Assembly (NCBI RefSeq): GCF_014287815.1
Contig: NZ_JACOOQ010000005.1
Span: forward strand, 62,001 to 126,000
Source: Clostridium lentum
GTDB taxonomy: Bacteria > Bacillota > Clostridia > Clostridiales > Clostridiaceae
Length of the DNA: 64,000 nt
Direction of reading: 5' to 3'
Under the pieces are notes generated by a model. The model had not been told where the DNA came from. It was given only the letters and a program-made list of their open reading frames with translations, and ran no database searches. This document shows positions 54,501-63,166 of this stretch, in pieces. Position numbers and translations under genes: made by a program. Every line of letters begins with the position of its first letter. Position 1 is the stretch's first letter.

Positions 54501-55779
54501 ATTTTTAGAAAAAGAAATTAATGGTGATAATACCATTGGAAATGTATTTGCTGGAAAGATAGCAGAATATATTGATAGTAATATACCTAAGCTAAGTAGA
54601 TATATTATTAGCAAAGGTGAAAGTTATTTAAAAGCTAATAAAAGTAAATTTAGTGAAAAGGTAAGGGGGGAAATTACCTCAGGGCTTAATTTCCTTGAAA
54701 GAGGAGCTTATGTAATGTTTGGCGGAGATGATATAGTAAATAGGTGTATAGATACAATAATAGATATTAAAGTACCAATATTTTTAGATAATAAATACTT
54801 AGAAATTACATCATTAGTTCAAAGTACATTATCATATTCTATTTATCCTACACCAATAAAGAGTTTACAGCTTAAGGCAAAAGAAATAAATTGTAGTAAA
54901 ATATTAGATAGCATTTATATAAGCCTTAATAAATCTATCTATATAAAAGAAGAGATTGAAGAGGTTATTGATGAGTCTATCAACATAATATTAAGTGAAA
55001 ATCTTAAAGAGTTTCTATTGATACTAGATTTAGATTCTTTAAAAGATATCTGTTACAAATTTAATAGAGAGTTAAATAATATTATAAAGTTAAGTAATGA
55101 TAATTTAGTAAAAAATCTAGAGGCTATTGTTAAGTGCTTAGATGAAATAATAGATGAAGGGTTTATACAGTCTATTAAAGAAACATCCATAAATAAAGTA
55201 ATGCTAGCATTAGAAAGAAAAGATGTAGTAGAGTGTACTGAAGCAATATTGAATATAGTTGTTAATAATGAAGAGTTTGCAACGCTTATTGAAAAAATAG
55301 CAAATGAATTTTATGAAGATGTAGTTAAAAGAGTATCCTTTAATGCTATTATTGATGAAGAGTATTCTAAAGAATGTGTAGAAGAATATATTGAAGCTGC
55401 TTTTAATAGTAAAAGTTTTAATGAAGTTAATAAGGAAATAATCAATCTAATCTGTGAAGAAATAATTAATGACGGATTCAGCTTTATAAAAGAGGATACA
55501 AAAGATGATGTTATCTGTAGAGCTATTGAAGCAGTTTTAAATGTTACATTTAATAACACTAGTAAACTTTTAAAAGCTGTAAATATAAAGCAAATAACTA
55601 TGGAGCAGATAGCAATAATGGAACCTAAAGAAATACACATTATGTTTAATGGCTTTGCTGGTGATTTCTTTAAAAAATTATATTTATATGGAAGTTTTGG
55701 TGCTATCTTTGGCATTAATTTATGGTTTTCAATTGCCTGGGGAATAATAGAAGAAATTAATAATAGAAGAGTAGCGTAG
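51571..55779 (+). CDS. Very large DUF445-family membrane protein with two DUF445 units
   Basis: 1402 residues from TTG 51571 behind AAGGAGAG; usual DUF445 proteins are about 370-450. The N-terminal unit opens with a membrane segment and GYITNKYAVNMLFKEYTPLK. A second unit begins near residue 665 with two membrane segments and the more canonical GVGTNVIALKMLFYPYKRNK, followed by LGYIPAHKDIMARGIGHVIDEELL. Between and after these are long charged helical regions with repeated EEVIDESI-type stretches. A last membrane segment (LYGSFGAIFGINLWFSIAWG) ends the chain. Probably arose by duplication. Role unknown; scaffold-like membrane function is speculation. Confidence 0.82.
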   Translation: MINPLLLILQSISGGVAGYITNKYAVNMLFKEYTPLKLGGVVKKNKEKFIDEISTLVEKDIINGKTLKEHIHGEEFKKQLDVTVEEFWNSGLKEAFNDVKIKDISYFEESKESIMEFTEAKMKLISDKLLKNIVDNIEITEILSAKHIVYITDIVYEEILKYIKSDDKVSILLKDIYHQNNNLILKDIINEDVKIKIESIIEELIINSLENIFDDEEKLLNILGKIYEAIDIDEIINSLFKTIASNTLNDYFSPVEKKQISSALFAKGCTFINSDKGTDSLKNILNEIIKIAKELDFTLYELLPEESAINLSRFIEEITIKVIPSISQWIRFNKNEVNEIIEESIDESIEGMDGSIKRIIVQKVRESLFSDISEKASVVDKIISYIDKYEMNEESVKKISQEIITYLKSNKVKDIIGKLEEANIISESKIMALSKLIMEKINIHGEKILSLLVEAVFSKKISSLINEENIGLLKIKVKEQLILLICNERKEILSFLQLRVVNIINDKINETINMPVKNLLSEKEFTKLSEKANRSLLHLLKDSKREILEPINRIIISKVREIDLIKIAENEKELLGSSMINLILTLEEEMITRYSENTLDEFIEDICNKDKLILVSKEKLYNYIDNNIEEILDGNIKNIIYDNLIKFNEDEICELAQSFMGNELKPLSVFGGILGIVVGGIYGLFYGTTSISGFSGSVASTIISCIIMAMIGVGTNVIALKMLFYPYKRNKFLAKIPFLRKFSLGYIPAHKDIMARGIGHVIDEELLNGERVKMLLTSKKDMFKGYLISSISESNYKVIMDAIREKKEIIVDYLYDGMKKNIENNKKKIAYKSVEGIGSINVGKILKSRYISKIVLDARKLTVIFSEKTADYLANKMKSDKKCKEFIKEEQLIKIREDINNSLKKVLLNNGKSILNEEKIQKMIFKGEDKYQTIINNNLSGLISSEKIESLRKYIKDKSMLLIFNESKNYLEKGVSEFLEKEINGDNTIGNVFAGKIAEYIDSNIPKLSRYIISKGESYLKANKSKFSEKVRGEITSGLNFLERGAYVMFGGDDIVNRCIDTIIDIKVPIFLDNKYLEITSLVQSTLSYSIYPTPIKSLQLKAKEINCSKILDSIYISLNKSIYIKEEIEEVIDESINIILSENLKEFLLILDLDSLKDICYKFNRELNNIIKLSNDNLVKNLEAIVKCLDEIIDEGFIQSIKETSINKVMLALERKDVVECTEAILNIVVNNEEFATLIEKIANEFYEDVVKRVSFNAIIDEEYSKECVEEYIEAAFNSKSFNEVNKEIINLICEEIINDGFSFIKEDTKDDVICRAIEAVLNVTFNNTSKLLKAVNIKQITMEQIAIMEPKEIHIMFNGFAGDFFKKLYLYGSFGAIFGINLWFSIAWGIIEEINNRRVA

Positions 55780-55790
55780 AGTAATATTTG

Positions 55791-55824
55791 GGAACATTTT
55801 CTTTTGGTGAAGATGTTCCTTTTT
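55791..55824 (+). terminator. Terminator after DUF445 gene
   Basis: GGAACAT / ATGTTCC stem, inner GA/TC pairs, then TTTTT. Confidence 0.8.
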
Positions 55825-56169
55825 ATTTAAAATTATATTGACAATATTAAAGGTAAAGAGTATATTATAAATGTAAATAATAGTAAAAAGTTTATTTTGT
55901 TCGCTATTCTTGGGGAAAACTGTTTTTTTATGGTCCGTAGATTTTAGCAAGGTGTATTGCTTTGTTAGTTTACGGATTTATTTTATTTAACTTTATTATT
56001 AATGGCTTTTATAAAATAAATATATAATAGAGAAAAAAATGAAAGTAAATGTAATAACTTTTAATGACAGTGAAAAAATAATTAAAAAGAATTGATAAAA
56101 ATAATTAATAGATTTATGTAAAGTATGTTATTATATATGCTGGTGAAAAAATAAAAAGGAGATGGGTAA
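55825..56169. other. Gap upstream of the MATE gene with a structured patch
   Basis: The patch 55933-55980 can fold: TCCGTA pairs with TACGGA, and inside it AGCAA pairs with TTGCT. It has T residues on both sides. It could be a leader element or a stray terminator; I do not recognise a riboswitch. The rest is AT-rich with no gene. Confidence 0.35.
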
Positions 56170-57513
56170 ATGACAAATGATATGACAACTGGAAATCCAG
56201 TGAAGCTGATATTGCTATTTTCAATTCCACTTTTAATAGGAAATATATTTCAGCAGTTTTATAGTATGGTTGATACTATAATTGTTGGAAGATTTATAGG
56301 AGTTGAAGCATTAGCAGCAGTAGGGACAACAAGTTCTATGGTATTTTTGGTAAATGGATTTGTAATGGGGCTTACAAGTGGATTTGCAGTGCTTATTTCG
56401 CAAAAGTATGGTGCTAAAGATGAAGTAGGAGTTAAGGAAGCTGTTGCTAGTTCAATTATTTTATCAATAATAGCAACTATACTTGTTACTTTTATAAGCG
56501 TACTTTCGGCAAAGCCTCTATTAACTCTTATGAATACACCTTCAAATATAATGAAGGATGCCTCAACATACATAATTATTTTATATGCAGGAAATATAGC
56601 TATTATATTCTACAATATGATGGCAGCTATATTAAGAGCTCTAGGTGATAGTAAAACGCCTTTATATTTCCTTATAGTATCTTCAGTACTTAATATAATT
56701 TTAGATTTAGTTCTTATTATAAACTTCAAAATGGGAGTTGCAGGAGCTGCTTATGCTACAGTAATATCTCAAGGGGTTTCAGCGATTTTATGTGTAATTT
56801 ATACATATAAAAGATATAAAATATTAAGGCTTAAAAAAGATGATTTTAAAGTTAAGAAAAAATATTACAGAAAACATTTAAAAGTAGGTATACCTATGGC
56901 TCTACAGTTTTCGATAACATCTATAGGAATAATGACAGTACAAAGTGCTATAAATATATTTGGTTCTACAGTAATAGCTTCTTATGCAGCTTCTTCAAAA
57001 GTATTACAATTAGTTATGCAACCAGCTACTACTTTAGGTGTAACAATGGCAACTTATTGTGGACAAAATATAGGAGCAAAAAGATATGATCGTATTAAAG
57101 AAGGAGTTAAGAAATGTGTACAAATATCTATAATTACAAGCGTGATTTCAGCTATAATACTTATTTTCTTAGGAAAATACTTTGTAATGATGTTTGTTAG
57201 CAATCCAGATGCAGAGATATTATCTTATGCACAACAGGTTTTAAATATTTCAGCAATTTTCTTTATTCCATTAGGGTTAATATTTGTTTATAGAAATGCA
57301 CTGCAAGGAATAGGAGATTCATTTATTCCAATGATGGCTGGAGTTTATGAACTTGTTGCTAGAGCTATTGTAGCCTTTACATTACCTAAGGTTTTAGAAT
57401 TTATGGGAATATGTTTGGCAGATCCTGTTGCTTGGTTTGCAGCAGTAATTCCACTAGCTTATACTTACTATAAAAGAGAAAAAAGTTTTAAGCATGAAAG
57501 TGAAAAAATTTAA
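56170..57513 (+). CDS. MATE-family multidrug/Na+ efflux protein
   Basis: 447 residues with about 12 hydrophobic segments, the family norm. The start TTGNPVKLILLFSIPLLIGNIFQQFYSMVDTIIVGRFIG and the mirrored second half (KHLKVGIPMALQFSITSIGI, TTLGVTMATYCGQNIGAKRYDRIKEGVK) are typical of the DinF/NorM superfamily. It exports cationic compounds driven by Na+ or H+; substrates are unknown. Single gene behind AAGGAGATGG, closed by a terminator. Confidence 0.92.
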   Translation: MTNDMTTGNPVKLILLFSIPLLIGNIFQQFYSMVDTIIVGRFIGVEALAAVGTTSSMVFLVNGFVMGLTSGFAVLISQKYGAKDEVGVKEAVASSIILSIIATILVTFISVLSAKPLLTLMNTPSNIMKDASTYIIILYAGNIAIIFYNMMAAILRALGDSKTPLYFLIVSSVLNIILDLVLIINFKMGVAGAAYATVISQGVSAILCVIYTYKRYKILRLKKDDFKVKKKYYRKHLKVGIPMALQFSITSIGIMTVQSAINIFGSTVIASYAASSKVLQLVMQPATTLGVTMATYCGQNIGAKRYDRIKEGVKKCVQISIITSVISAIILIFLGKYFVMMFVSNPDAEILSYAQQVLNISAIFFIPLGLIFVYRNALQGIGDSFIPMMAGVYELVARAIVAFTLPKVLEFMGICLADPVAWFAAVIPLAYTYYKREKSFKHESEKI

Positions 57514-57576
57514 TAAAATAATATGGGAAATATTTACAATGAGTATTTATAGTAGTATAATGTTAATATAGATAAG

Positions 57577-57614
57577 AAAAAGGAGTCACAAAAGATGTTT
57601 TGCGACTCCTTTTT
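57577..57614 (+). terminator. Terminator after MATE gene
   Basis: AAAAAGGAGTC / GACTCCTTTTT stem, extended inside by CAAAA / TTTTG. Confidence 0.92.
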
Positions 57615-57664
57615 GTCTATAAACATTTAACCATATATGTGTGAAAAGGGAGGGATGCTTGGCG

Positions 57665-57844
57665 ATGATAATATCGAATGATATAGAGTCTTTTATGAAG
57701 ACTAAGGGAAAGGAGGAATGCTCAAACATTAATATTGTCCGTAAAGAAACAGGAGTTTCTTGGCACCATAGTTATATAAAGAACTATGAAGCAGCCCAGA
57801 GGGAGATGATCCAATTATCTAATCTACTGAAAAGGAGATGGTAA
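57665..57844 (+). CDS. Small hypothetical protein, 59 residues
   Basis: AGGGAGGG lies about 10 bases before ATG 57665; an in-frame TTG at 57659 is an alternative. The product MIISNDIESFMKTKGKEECS, NINIVRKETGVSWHHSYIKN, YEAAQREMIQLSNLLKRRW is soluble and ends in a helix. It sits between two strong terminators as its own unit. No family recognised. Confidence 0.55.
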   Translation: MIISNDIESFMKTKGKEECSNINIVRKETGVSWHHSYIKNYEAAQREMIQLSNLLKRRW

Positions 57845-57906
57845 TTAAATTTATATAGATATGGTTAAATTTTAATACTTGAAAATAATAAAATGGATAG
57901 ATAGGG

Positions 57907-57935
57907 AAAGGAGTAGAAAAAAATCTACTCCTTTT
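57907..57935 (+). terminator. Intrinsic terminator
   Basis: AAAGGAGTAGA / TCTACTCCTTT stem with an A-rich loop. Confidence 0.88.
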
Positions 57936-58012
57936 GGTTTATATTATAAATAGCATCTCCATATAATAAGAATATAAAATGAAAAACTTAAGAAAAAAAG
58001 GGGGGAAGAAAG

Positions 58013-58708
58013 ATGTTAAAAGAAATCATAGAAAGTGTAAGTATAAAGGTAGTTTTAGAAATTATTTTTAAGACTTTTCTTTGTGTAGTGCTTGTAGGAG
58101 CAATTGGATATAATCGAGAAAAGAAAGGTATGGTTGTAGGAATAAGAACCCATGTACTTGTAGGTATGGTTGGGCTTTTAATTCAAATAACCTCCCTTGA
58201 ATATTATCGTATTAATGGAGGAAATAATGATGTATTTAGATTGGCAGGACAATATATATCAGGCATAGGCTTTCTTGGTGCAGGTACGATACTTAAGGAT
58301 AAACGAAGTGTAAAGGGTTTAACTACTGCTGCTTCAATATGTCTTGCAGCATGTATAGGGCTAGCGGTAGGATCAGGTGTATACTTAGGAGCGGTTATAA
58401 TAACTGTAGTATCATACATTTTTTTAACTGATATATTTAGATTAAAAAAAATAATGTCAATAAAGAGAAATTCTTATGTTTTTATTGAAGTTGAATTAAC
58501 AGGTGATACAGCTGTATCTATGGAAAAAGTAAGAAATGGTTTAAAAATTGCAGGAGTTTGCATTGTTTCAATAGAAACAAGAAAAGTGTCCATAGATAAA
58601 GCAAAAATAATCTTAAAGCTCAATGTAGATGATGAAGTAGATATTAATGATATTTTATCTGAAATTACTTATATTGATGAAGTTAGTAAAGTTGAATTTA
58701 TTGGATAA
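58013..58708 (+). CDS. MgtC/SapB-family membrane protein
   Basis: 231 residues behind GGGGGGAAG. The N-terminal MgtC domain has VLVGAIGYNREKKGMVVGIRTHVLVGMVG, GQYISGIGFLGAGTILKDKRSVKGLTTAASICLAACIGLAVGSG, including the conserved GIGFLGAG. A C-terminal soluble domain of about 80 residues (SYVFIEVELTGDTAVSMEKV...) resembles an ACT-like fold. Family members relate to magnesium homeostasis and membrane ATPase control; YhiD-type proteins are close. Exact role unknown. Confidence 0.88.
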   Translation: MLKEIIESVSIKVVLEIIFKTFLCVVLVGAIGYNREKKGMVVGIRTHVLVGMVGLLIQITSLEYYRINGGNNDVFRLAGQYISGIGFLGAGTILKDKRSVKGLTTAASICLAACIGLAVGSGVYLGAVIITVVSYIFLTDIFRLKKIMSIKRNSYVFIEVELTGDTAVSMEKVRNGLKIAGVCIVSIETRKVSIDKAKIILKLNVDDEVDINDILSEITYIDEVSKVEFIG

Positions 58709-58710
58709 AA

Positions 58711-58887
58711 TATTTACTGGATGTATCATGCAAATATGTTAGACCTAAGGAAGTAGTAGTAAGAAATTCATTTATTGAAAGTATTTTATATGATATTTGC
58801 CAAGAATGTGATATTATATTGATTAATGCTGATCTACTAAATGCAACAAATGAATTTGTATATGGTATGGCAAGATTTAAAATATAA
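58711..58887 (+). pseudogene. Gene fragment without a start codon
   Basis: The frame reads YLLDVSCKYVRPKEVVVRNS, FIESILYDICQECDIILINA, DLLNATNEFVYGMARFKI and stops at TAA 58885. It is protein-like but has no ATG/GTG/TTG start with a ribosome-binding site, and upstream it runs into mgtC. Probably the tail of a lost gene; family not recognised. Confidence 0.35.
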
Positions 58888-58907
58888 GAAGAAAAGGAGA
58901 AATAAAA

Positions 58908-59060
58908 ATGAGTGAAAATAACAATGTAAGATTAGGATTAATTGAATTATATAAGAATAAGGTAAGATTTTTGAATTTTACTGATGTGGAAATTAATGAA
59001 AAACATGAAAGTAAATTCTTATCAGATGAAGAGTATGAAATATTAATAAACTTCTATAAT
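58908..59060 (+). CDS. 50-residue hypothetical protein
   Basis: AAAAGGAGA stands eight bases before ATG 58908. It encodes MSENNNVRLGLIELYKNKVR, FLNFTDVEINEKHESKFLSD, EEYENINKLL. Soluble and mostly helical, unknown function. It lies 49 bases ahead of the FliB-like gene and may share its transcript. Confidence 0.55.
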
Positions 59061-59109
59061 GAATATAAAAGTGAAAATAAATAATTAAATTATAAATGAG
59101 GAATAAGAA

Positions 59110-60267
59110 ATGAAAATTAGAGTCCCAGAATACTTTAAGGATTTTAAATGTATAGCATCAAAATGTGAAGATACATGCTGTGCAGGATGGGGAATAGTAA
59201 TAGATGATGTTACATATGACCGTTATAAAAATGTGCAAGGTAAATTTGGAGAAAGACTAAGAAGTGAAATAGTTCATGAAGCAGGAGAAAATATATTTGT
59301 ACTTAAAGGAAATAATTGTCCATTTTTAAATAAAGAAAAGACTTGTGATATATATATAAATATTGGTGAAGAAAACCTGTGTTATACATGTCAGCAATAC
59401 CCTAGATATACAGAAGAGTTTGGTTCTCTAAGAGAAATAGGAATATCACTTTCGTGTCCGGAAGCAGCTAGAATAATGCTTAATAATGATAAAAAAGTAA
59501 CCTTTGAATTAAGTGAAAATGAAGAAGTAGTGAGTTCATATAATGATATAAACGCACAGCTTTTTATAGAATTACTTCAAAGCAGAAATATAGTTATGGA
59601 TATGCTACAGGACAGGGATATTGATTTAAGAAAAAGAGTTGCTTTGGCACTTTTATTTGTTGATGAAATTCAAGAAAAAATAGATGAAAGTGAAATTAAG
59701 GAAATAAAGTATGTAAGAGAAAAGTATTCAGATAAGTTCTTTCTAGAAGAACTGTTAGAAAAATTGGAAGAATACAAAGATAATGAAGGTATAAAATACG
59801 ATAATATACAGGAGTACTTCAATGTCTTTAGAGATTTAAAGCATATAACACCCAATGATCCCTTAGGTCTTAATGATGCCTTAAGATATTTTTGGCAAGC
59901 TGATGAAGATGAGGAATTATACATATTAAAACATAAGCAATTTGTAGAGTATTATGAAGATAAAATATATAAATTTGAAAATATCTTAGTTTACTTTGTC
60001 TTTAGATACTTTATGAAAGCTGTCTTTGATTATGATGCATTGGCTAAAATAAAGACTGCCATTATAAGTTATATGATGATAAGGGAATTAGCAGTGGTGA
60101 GATATATAGAAAATAATGAGTTCACTGATGAAGACATGGTAGATATAGCTCATACATACTCTAAAGATATTGAACATTTAGAAGAAAATATAGAAGCTTT
60201 AGCAGAACTTTTTGAAACGAATGAAGTTTTTGATATAGAAGAAATGGTAATGGCTTTAATGAATTAA
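59110..60267 (+). CDS. FliB-like protein (flagellin lysine-N-methylase family)
   Basis: 385 residues behind TGAGGAAT. MKIRVPEYFKDFKCIASKCEDTCCAGWGIVID is the family start, with Cys positions typical of a YkgJ-like Fe-S or zinc site. CPFLNKEKTCDIYINIGEENLCYTCQQYPRY and GISLSCPEAARIML add more conserved Cys. FliB methylates flagellin lysines in Salmonella and uses a metal-based chemistry; in clostridia many homologues are not near flagellar genes, as here. So the methylase role is by family name only. Confidence 0.8.
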   Translation: MKIRVPEYFKDFKCIASKCEDTCCAGWGIVIDDVTYDRYKNVQGKFGERLRSEIVHEAGENIFVLKGNNCPFLNKEKTCDIYINIGEENLCYTCQQYPRYTEEFGSLREIGISLSCPEAARIMLNNDKKVTFELSENEEVVSSYNDINAQLFIELLQSRNIVMDMLQDRDIDLRKRVALALLFVDEIQEKIDESEIKEIKYVREKYSDKFFLEELLEKLEEYKDNEGIKYDNIQEYFNVFRDLKHITPNDPLGLNDALRYFWQADEDEELYILKHKQFVEYYEDKIYKFENILVYFVFRYFMKAVFDYDALAKIKTAIISYMMIRELAVVRYIENNEFTDEDMVDIAHTYSKDIEHLEENIEALAELFETNEVFDIEEMVMALMN

Positions 60268-60275
60268 AATTTACT

Positions 60276-60309
60276 TAAGTACTTGCTTTTGGCAAGTACT
60301 TATTTTTTG
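60276..60309 (+). terminator. Terminator after the FliB-like gene
   Basis: TAAGTACTTGC / GCAAGTACTTA stem with T run. Confidence 0.92.
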
Positions 60310-60364
60310 ATAAAAACAATATATTTAAATATGTGTATAAAAAAAGAGAAAATTAAGATAAGTA

Positions 60365-60393
60365 TTGACATGTTATAGAAATAGGTATATACT
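60365..60393 (+). promoter_or_regulatory. feo operon promoter
   Basis: Perfect TTGACA, a 17-base spacer and TATACT. The predicted start near 60400 lies just before the Fur box. Confidence 0.75.
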
Positions 60394-60407
60394 AATAATA
60401 TAGTAAA

Positions 60408-60422
60408 TGAAAATGATTATCA
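60408..60422. promoter_or_regulatory. Fur box of the feo operon
   Basis: TGAAAATGATTATCA matches the 7-1-7 Fur consensus TGATAAT-N-ATTATCA at 13 of 14 positions. Its place right after the promoter suggests Fe(II)-Fur repression. Confidence 0.8.
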
Positions 60423-60447
60423 ATGTTAAGGAAGAGGATGATTAAAG

Positions 60448-60657
60448 ATGCCTTTATCAATGGTTAAGAAAGGTGAAGCTAATATAATAAAAAAAATTGG
60501 TGGTAAAGAGGACACTAAAAAATTTTTAGGTAATATAGGGTTTGTTGTAGGTGCTGCAGTTACAGTTATATCTGAAATAAAAGGTAACATGATTGTGGAA
60601 GTTAAGAATTCAAGAGTAGCAATTGGTAAGGATATGGCTAATAAAATTATAGTATAA
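60448..60657 (+). CDS. feoA: FeoA-family protein 1
   Basis: 69 residues behind GGAAGAGG. The SH3-like FeoA fold is visible: PLSMVKKGEANIIKKIGGKEDTKKFLGNIGFVVGAAVTVISEIKGNMIVEVKNSRVAIGKDMANKIIV. The small cytoplasmic protein assists FeoB; its exact role is debated. A second FeoA follows 23 bases later. Confidence 0.88.
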   Translation: MPLSMVKKGEANIIKKIGGKEDTKKFLGNIGFVVGAAVTVISEIKGNMIVEVKNSRVAIGKDMANKIIV

Positions 60658-60680
60658 ATTTAAAGATAGAAGGGATAAAT

Positions 60681-60902
60681 ATGACAAGTTTAAGAGATAT
60701 AGCGTGTGGAAATACTGTAAAAGTTAAAAGAATAGTTGGTGCAGGACCAGTAAAGAGACGTATTATGGATATGGGAATTACAAAAGGTATAGATATATAT
60801 ATAAGAAAGGTAGCACCTTTAGGAGATCCTATTGAAGTTACAGTAAGGGGATATGAACTGTCACTTCGTAAAGCAGATGCAGAAATGATTGAAGTTGAAT
60901 AA
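60681..60902 (+). CDS. feoA: FeoA-family protein 2
   Basis: 73 residues behind AGAAGGGA. TSLRDIACGNTVKVKRIVGAGPVKRRIMDMGITKGIDIYIRKVAPLGDPIEVTVRGYELSLRKADAEMIEVE contains the classic RR.MDMG...G and GDPIEV..RGY.LSLRK blocks. It is closer to canonical FeoA than the first copy. The two copies may have separate roles. Confidence 0.93.
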   Translation: MTSLRDIACGNTVKVKRIVGAGPVKRRIMDMGITKGIDIYIRKVAPLGDPIEVTVRGYELSLRKADAEMIEVE

Positions 60903-60919
60903 TTTTTATAAATAATTAA

Positions 60920-60934
60920 TGATAATTATTTTAG
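60920..60934. promoter_or_regulatory. Possible second Fur-like site before feoB
   Basis: TGATAATTATTTTAG matches one Fur half-site perfectly (TGATAAT) and the other only partly. It lies in the 75-base gap between the second feoA and feoB. Confidence 0.35.
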
Positions 60935-60977
60935 TTGTTAATTGAAATATTTTGAAATAGTTATATATTAGAAAGAA

Positions 60978-63134
60978 GTGATTGATAAAATGACAATAAA
61001 AATTGCATTGGCTGGTAATCCTAATTGTGGTAAAACAACACTCTTTAATAGTTTGACAGGTTCTAATCAATTTGTAGGTAATTGGCCAGGGGTAACTGTA
61101 GAAAAAAAAGAAGGAAAATTAAAAGGGGATAAAGATGTTAGTATAATAGATTTACCAGGTATTTATTCATTATCTCCATATACTTTAGAAGAAGTTGTAA
61201 CAAGAAATTATTTAATTAAAGAACGGCCTAATGTAATTTTAAATATTATAGATGGAACTAATCTTGAGAGAAATTTATATTTAACTACACAACTAATGGA
61301 ACTTGGTATTCCTGTGGTGGTAACAGTAAATATGATGGATATTATAGAAAAAAACGGAGACAAGCTGAATACGAAGAATTTATCTAAGGAGCTTGGATGT
61401 ACAGTAGTTGAAATTTCAGCGTTAAAGGGAACAGGTGTTATGGAAGCAGCTAATAAAGCTGTAGAAGTTGCTAAAAGTGGTGTACTTCAAATTCCAAAAC
61501 ATAAATTTGCAGGATGCGTTGAACATGCATTAGCACATATTGAAGAGGCAGTGATTCATAATTTGCCAGAAGAGCAGCAACGTTGGTATGCCATTAAGAT
61601 ATTTGAGCGTGATGAAAAAGTTATTGAACAATTAAAAATAGCAGAAAAAATAGCTACTCATGTGGAAGAAGATATTAAAAGATGTGAAGATGAAATGGAT
61701 GATGATGCAGAAAGTATAATTACTAATGAAAGATATGTATATATTTCATCTATTATAGAAGATTGTTTTGTAAGAAGGAATAAAGGTGGACATACTGTTT
61801 CAGATAAGATTGATGAAATAGTAACTAATAGATGGTTAGCACTTCCTATTTTTGCAGTAGTAATGTTTATAGTTTATTATGTTTCAGTTACAACAGTAGG
61901 TTCAATTTTAACAGATTGGACAAATGATACGTTGTTTGGTGAATGGATTATTCCAGCAGTACAAAATGGCTTAGATGCTATAAGTTGTGCACCGTGGCTA
62001 TCAGGACTTATAGTTGATGGTATTATTAGTGGGGTAGGAGCAGTACTGGGTTTTGTACCGCAAATGCTTGTATTATTTGCTTTCTTAGCTTTCCTTGAGT
62101 CTTGTGGATATATGGCGAGAATAGCTTTTATCATGGATAGAATCTTCCGTAAGTTTGGACTTTCTGGAAAATCATTTATTCCAATGCTTATTGGAACAGG
62201 ATGTGGAGTTCCAGGAATAATGGCTTCTAGAACAATTGAAAATGATAGAGATCGTAAAATGACCATTATAACTACAACATTTATTCCATGTAGTGCTAAG
62301 CTACCTATTATTGCTTTAATTGCAGGAGCATTATTTAATGGAGCCTCATGGGTAGCACCAAGTGCTTATTTTATAGGAGTAGTAGCAATTATTTGTTCAG
62401 GAATAATATTGAAGAAAACAAAAATCTTTGTTGGAGAACCAGCTCCATTTGTTATTGAATTACCAGCATATCATATGCCAACAGTTTCGAATATATTAAG
62501 AAGTATGTGGGAACGTGGTTCATCGTTTATTAAAAAAGCTGGAACAGTAATTTTACTTTCTACAATATTTATTTGGTTTTCTGAAAATTTTGGTTTTGCT
62601 GATGGTGGATTTGGTATGGTAGATAATATGAATGATAGTATTTTAGCAGCTATAGGGGGTATTTTAGCACCGCTATTTAAACCTTTAGGTTGGGGAAATT
62701 GGAAAGCTACTGTATCAGCAATTACAGGACTTATTGCTAAAGAAAATGTAGTTGGAACTTTTGGTATTCTTTATGGATTTGGTGAAGTTGCAGAAAATGG
62801 ATCAGAAATTTGGGGTAGCTTGGCAGGTAGTATGACAGCATTGGCAGCATATTCATTCTTAATATTTAATCTTTTATGTGCACCATGTTTTGCAGCTATG
62901 GGAGCTATTAAGAGAGAAATGAATAATGCTAAATGGTTTTGGTTTGCCATTGGTTATCAAACATTGTTAGCATATTGTGCATCATTATGTGTTTACCAAA
63001 TAGGTATGTTATTTACTGATGGAATATTTGGTATAGGTACAGTAGCAGCAATTATTATAATAGCTATATTCTTATATTTGTTCTTTAGACCATATAAAGA
63101 AAGTGAAAACTTAACTGTAAATTTAAAGGCATAG
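60978..63134 (+). CDS. feoB: Ferrous iron transporter FeoB
   Basis: 718 residues behind GAAAGAAGTG. The N-terminal GTPase domain has GNPNCGKTTLFN (G1), DLPGIYSLSPYT (G3) and VNMMD (G4). A helical GDI-like linker follows. The membrane part (about 285-710) carries two Gate motifs (MLIGTGCGVPGIMASRTIENDRDRKMTI and the Cys in FIPCSAKLPI) and the FeoB C-terminal region. It imports Fe(II). The two feoA genes and a Cys-rich small protein surround it. Confidence 0.97.
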   Translation: MIDKMTIKIALAGNPNCGKTTLFNSLTGSNQFVGNWPGVTVEKKEGKLKGDKDVSIIDLPGIYSLSPYTLEEVVTRNYLIKERPNVILNIIDGTNLERNLYLTTQLMELGIPVVVTVNMMDIIEKNGDKLNTKNLSKELGCTVVEISALKGTGVMEAANKAVEVAKSGVLQIPKHKFAGCVEHALAHIEEAVIHNLPEEQQRWYAIKIFERDEKVIEQLKIAEKIATHVEEDIKRCEDEMDDDAESIITNERYVYISSIIEDCFVRRNKGGHTVSDKIDEIVTNRWLALPIFAVVMFIVYYVSVTTVGSILTDWTNDTLFGEWIIPAVQNGLDAISCAPWLSGLIVDGIISGVGAVLGFVPQMLVLFAFLAFLESCGYMARIAFIMDRIFRKFGLSGKSFIPMLIGTGCGVPGIMASRTIENDRDRKMTIITTTFIPCSAKLPIIALIAGALFNGASWVAPSAYFIGVVAIICSGIILKKTKIFVGEPAPFVIELPAYHMPTVSNILRSMWERGSSFIKKAGTVILLSTIFIWFSENFGFADGGFGMVDNMNDSILAAIGGILAPLFKPLGWGNWKATVSAITGLIAKENVVGTFGILYGFGEVAENGSEIWGSLAGSMTALAAYSFLIFNLLCAPCFAAMGAIKREMNNAKWFWFAIGYQTLLAYCASLCVYQIGMLFTDGIFGIGTVAAIIIIAIFLYLFFRPYKESENLTVNLKA

Positions 63135-63166
63135 TAAATCTTTAAATATAATATGGAGGGATTCAT

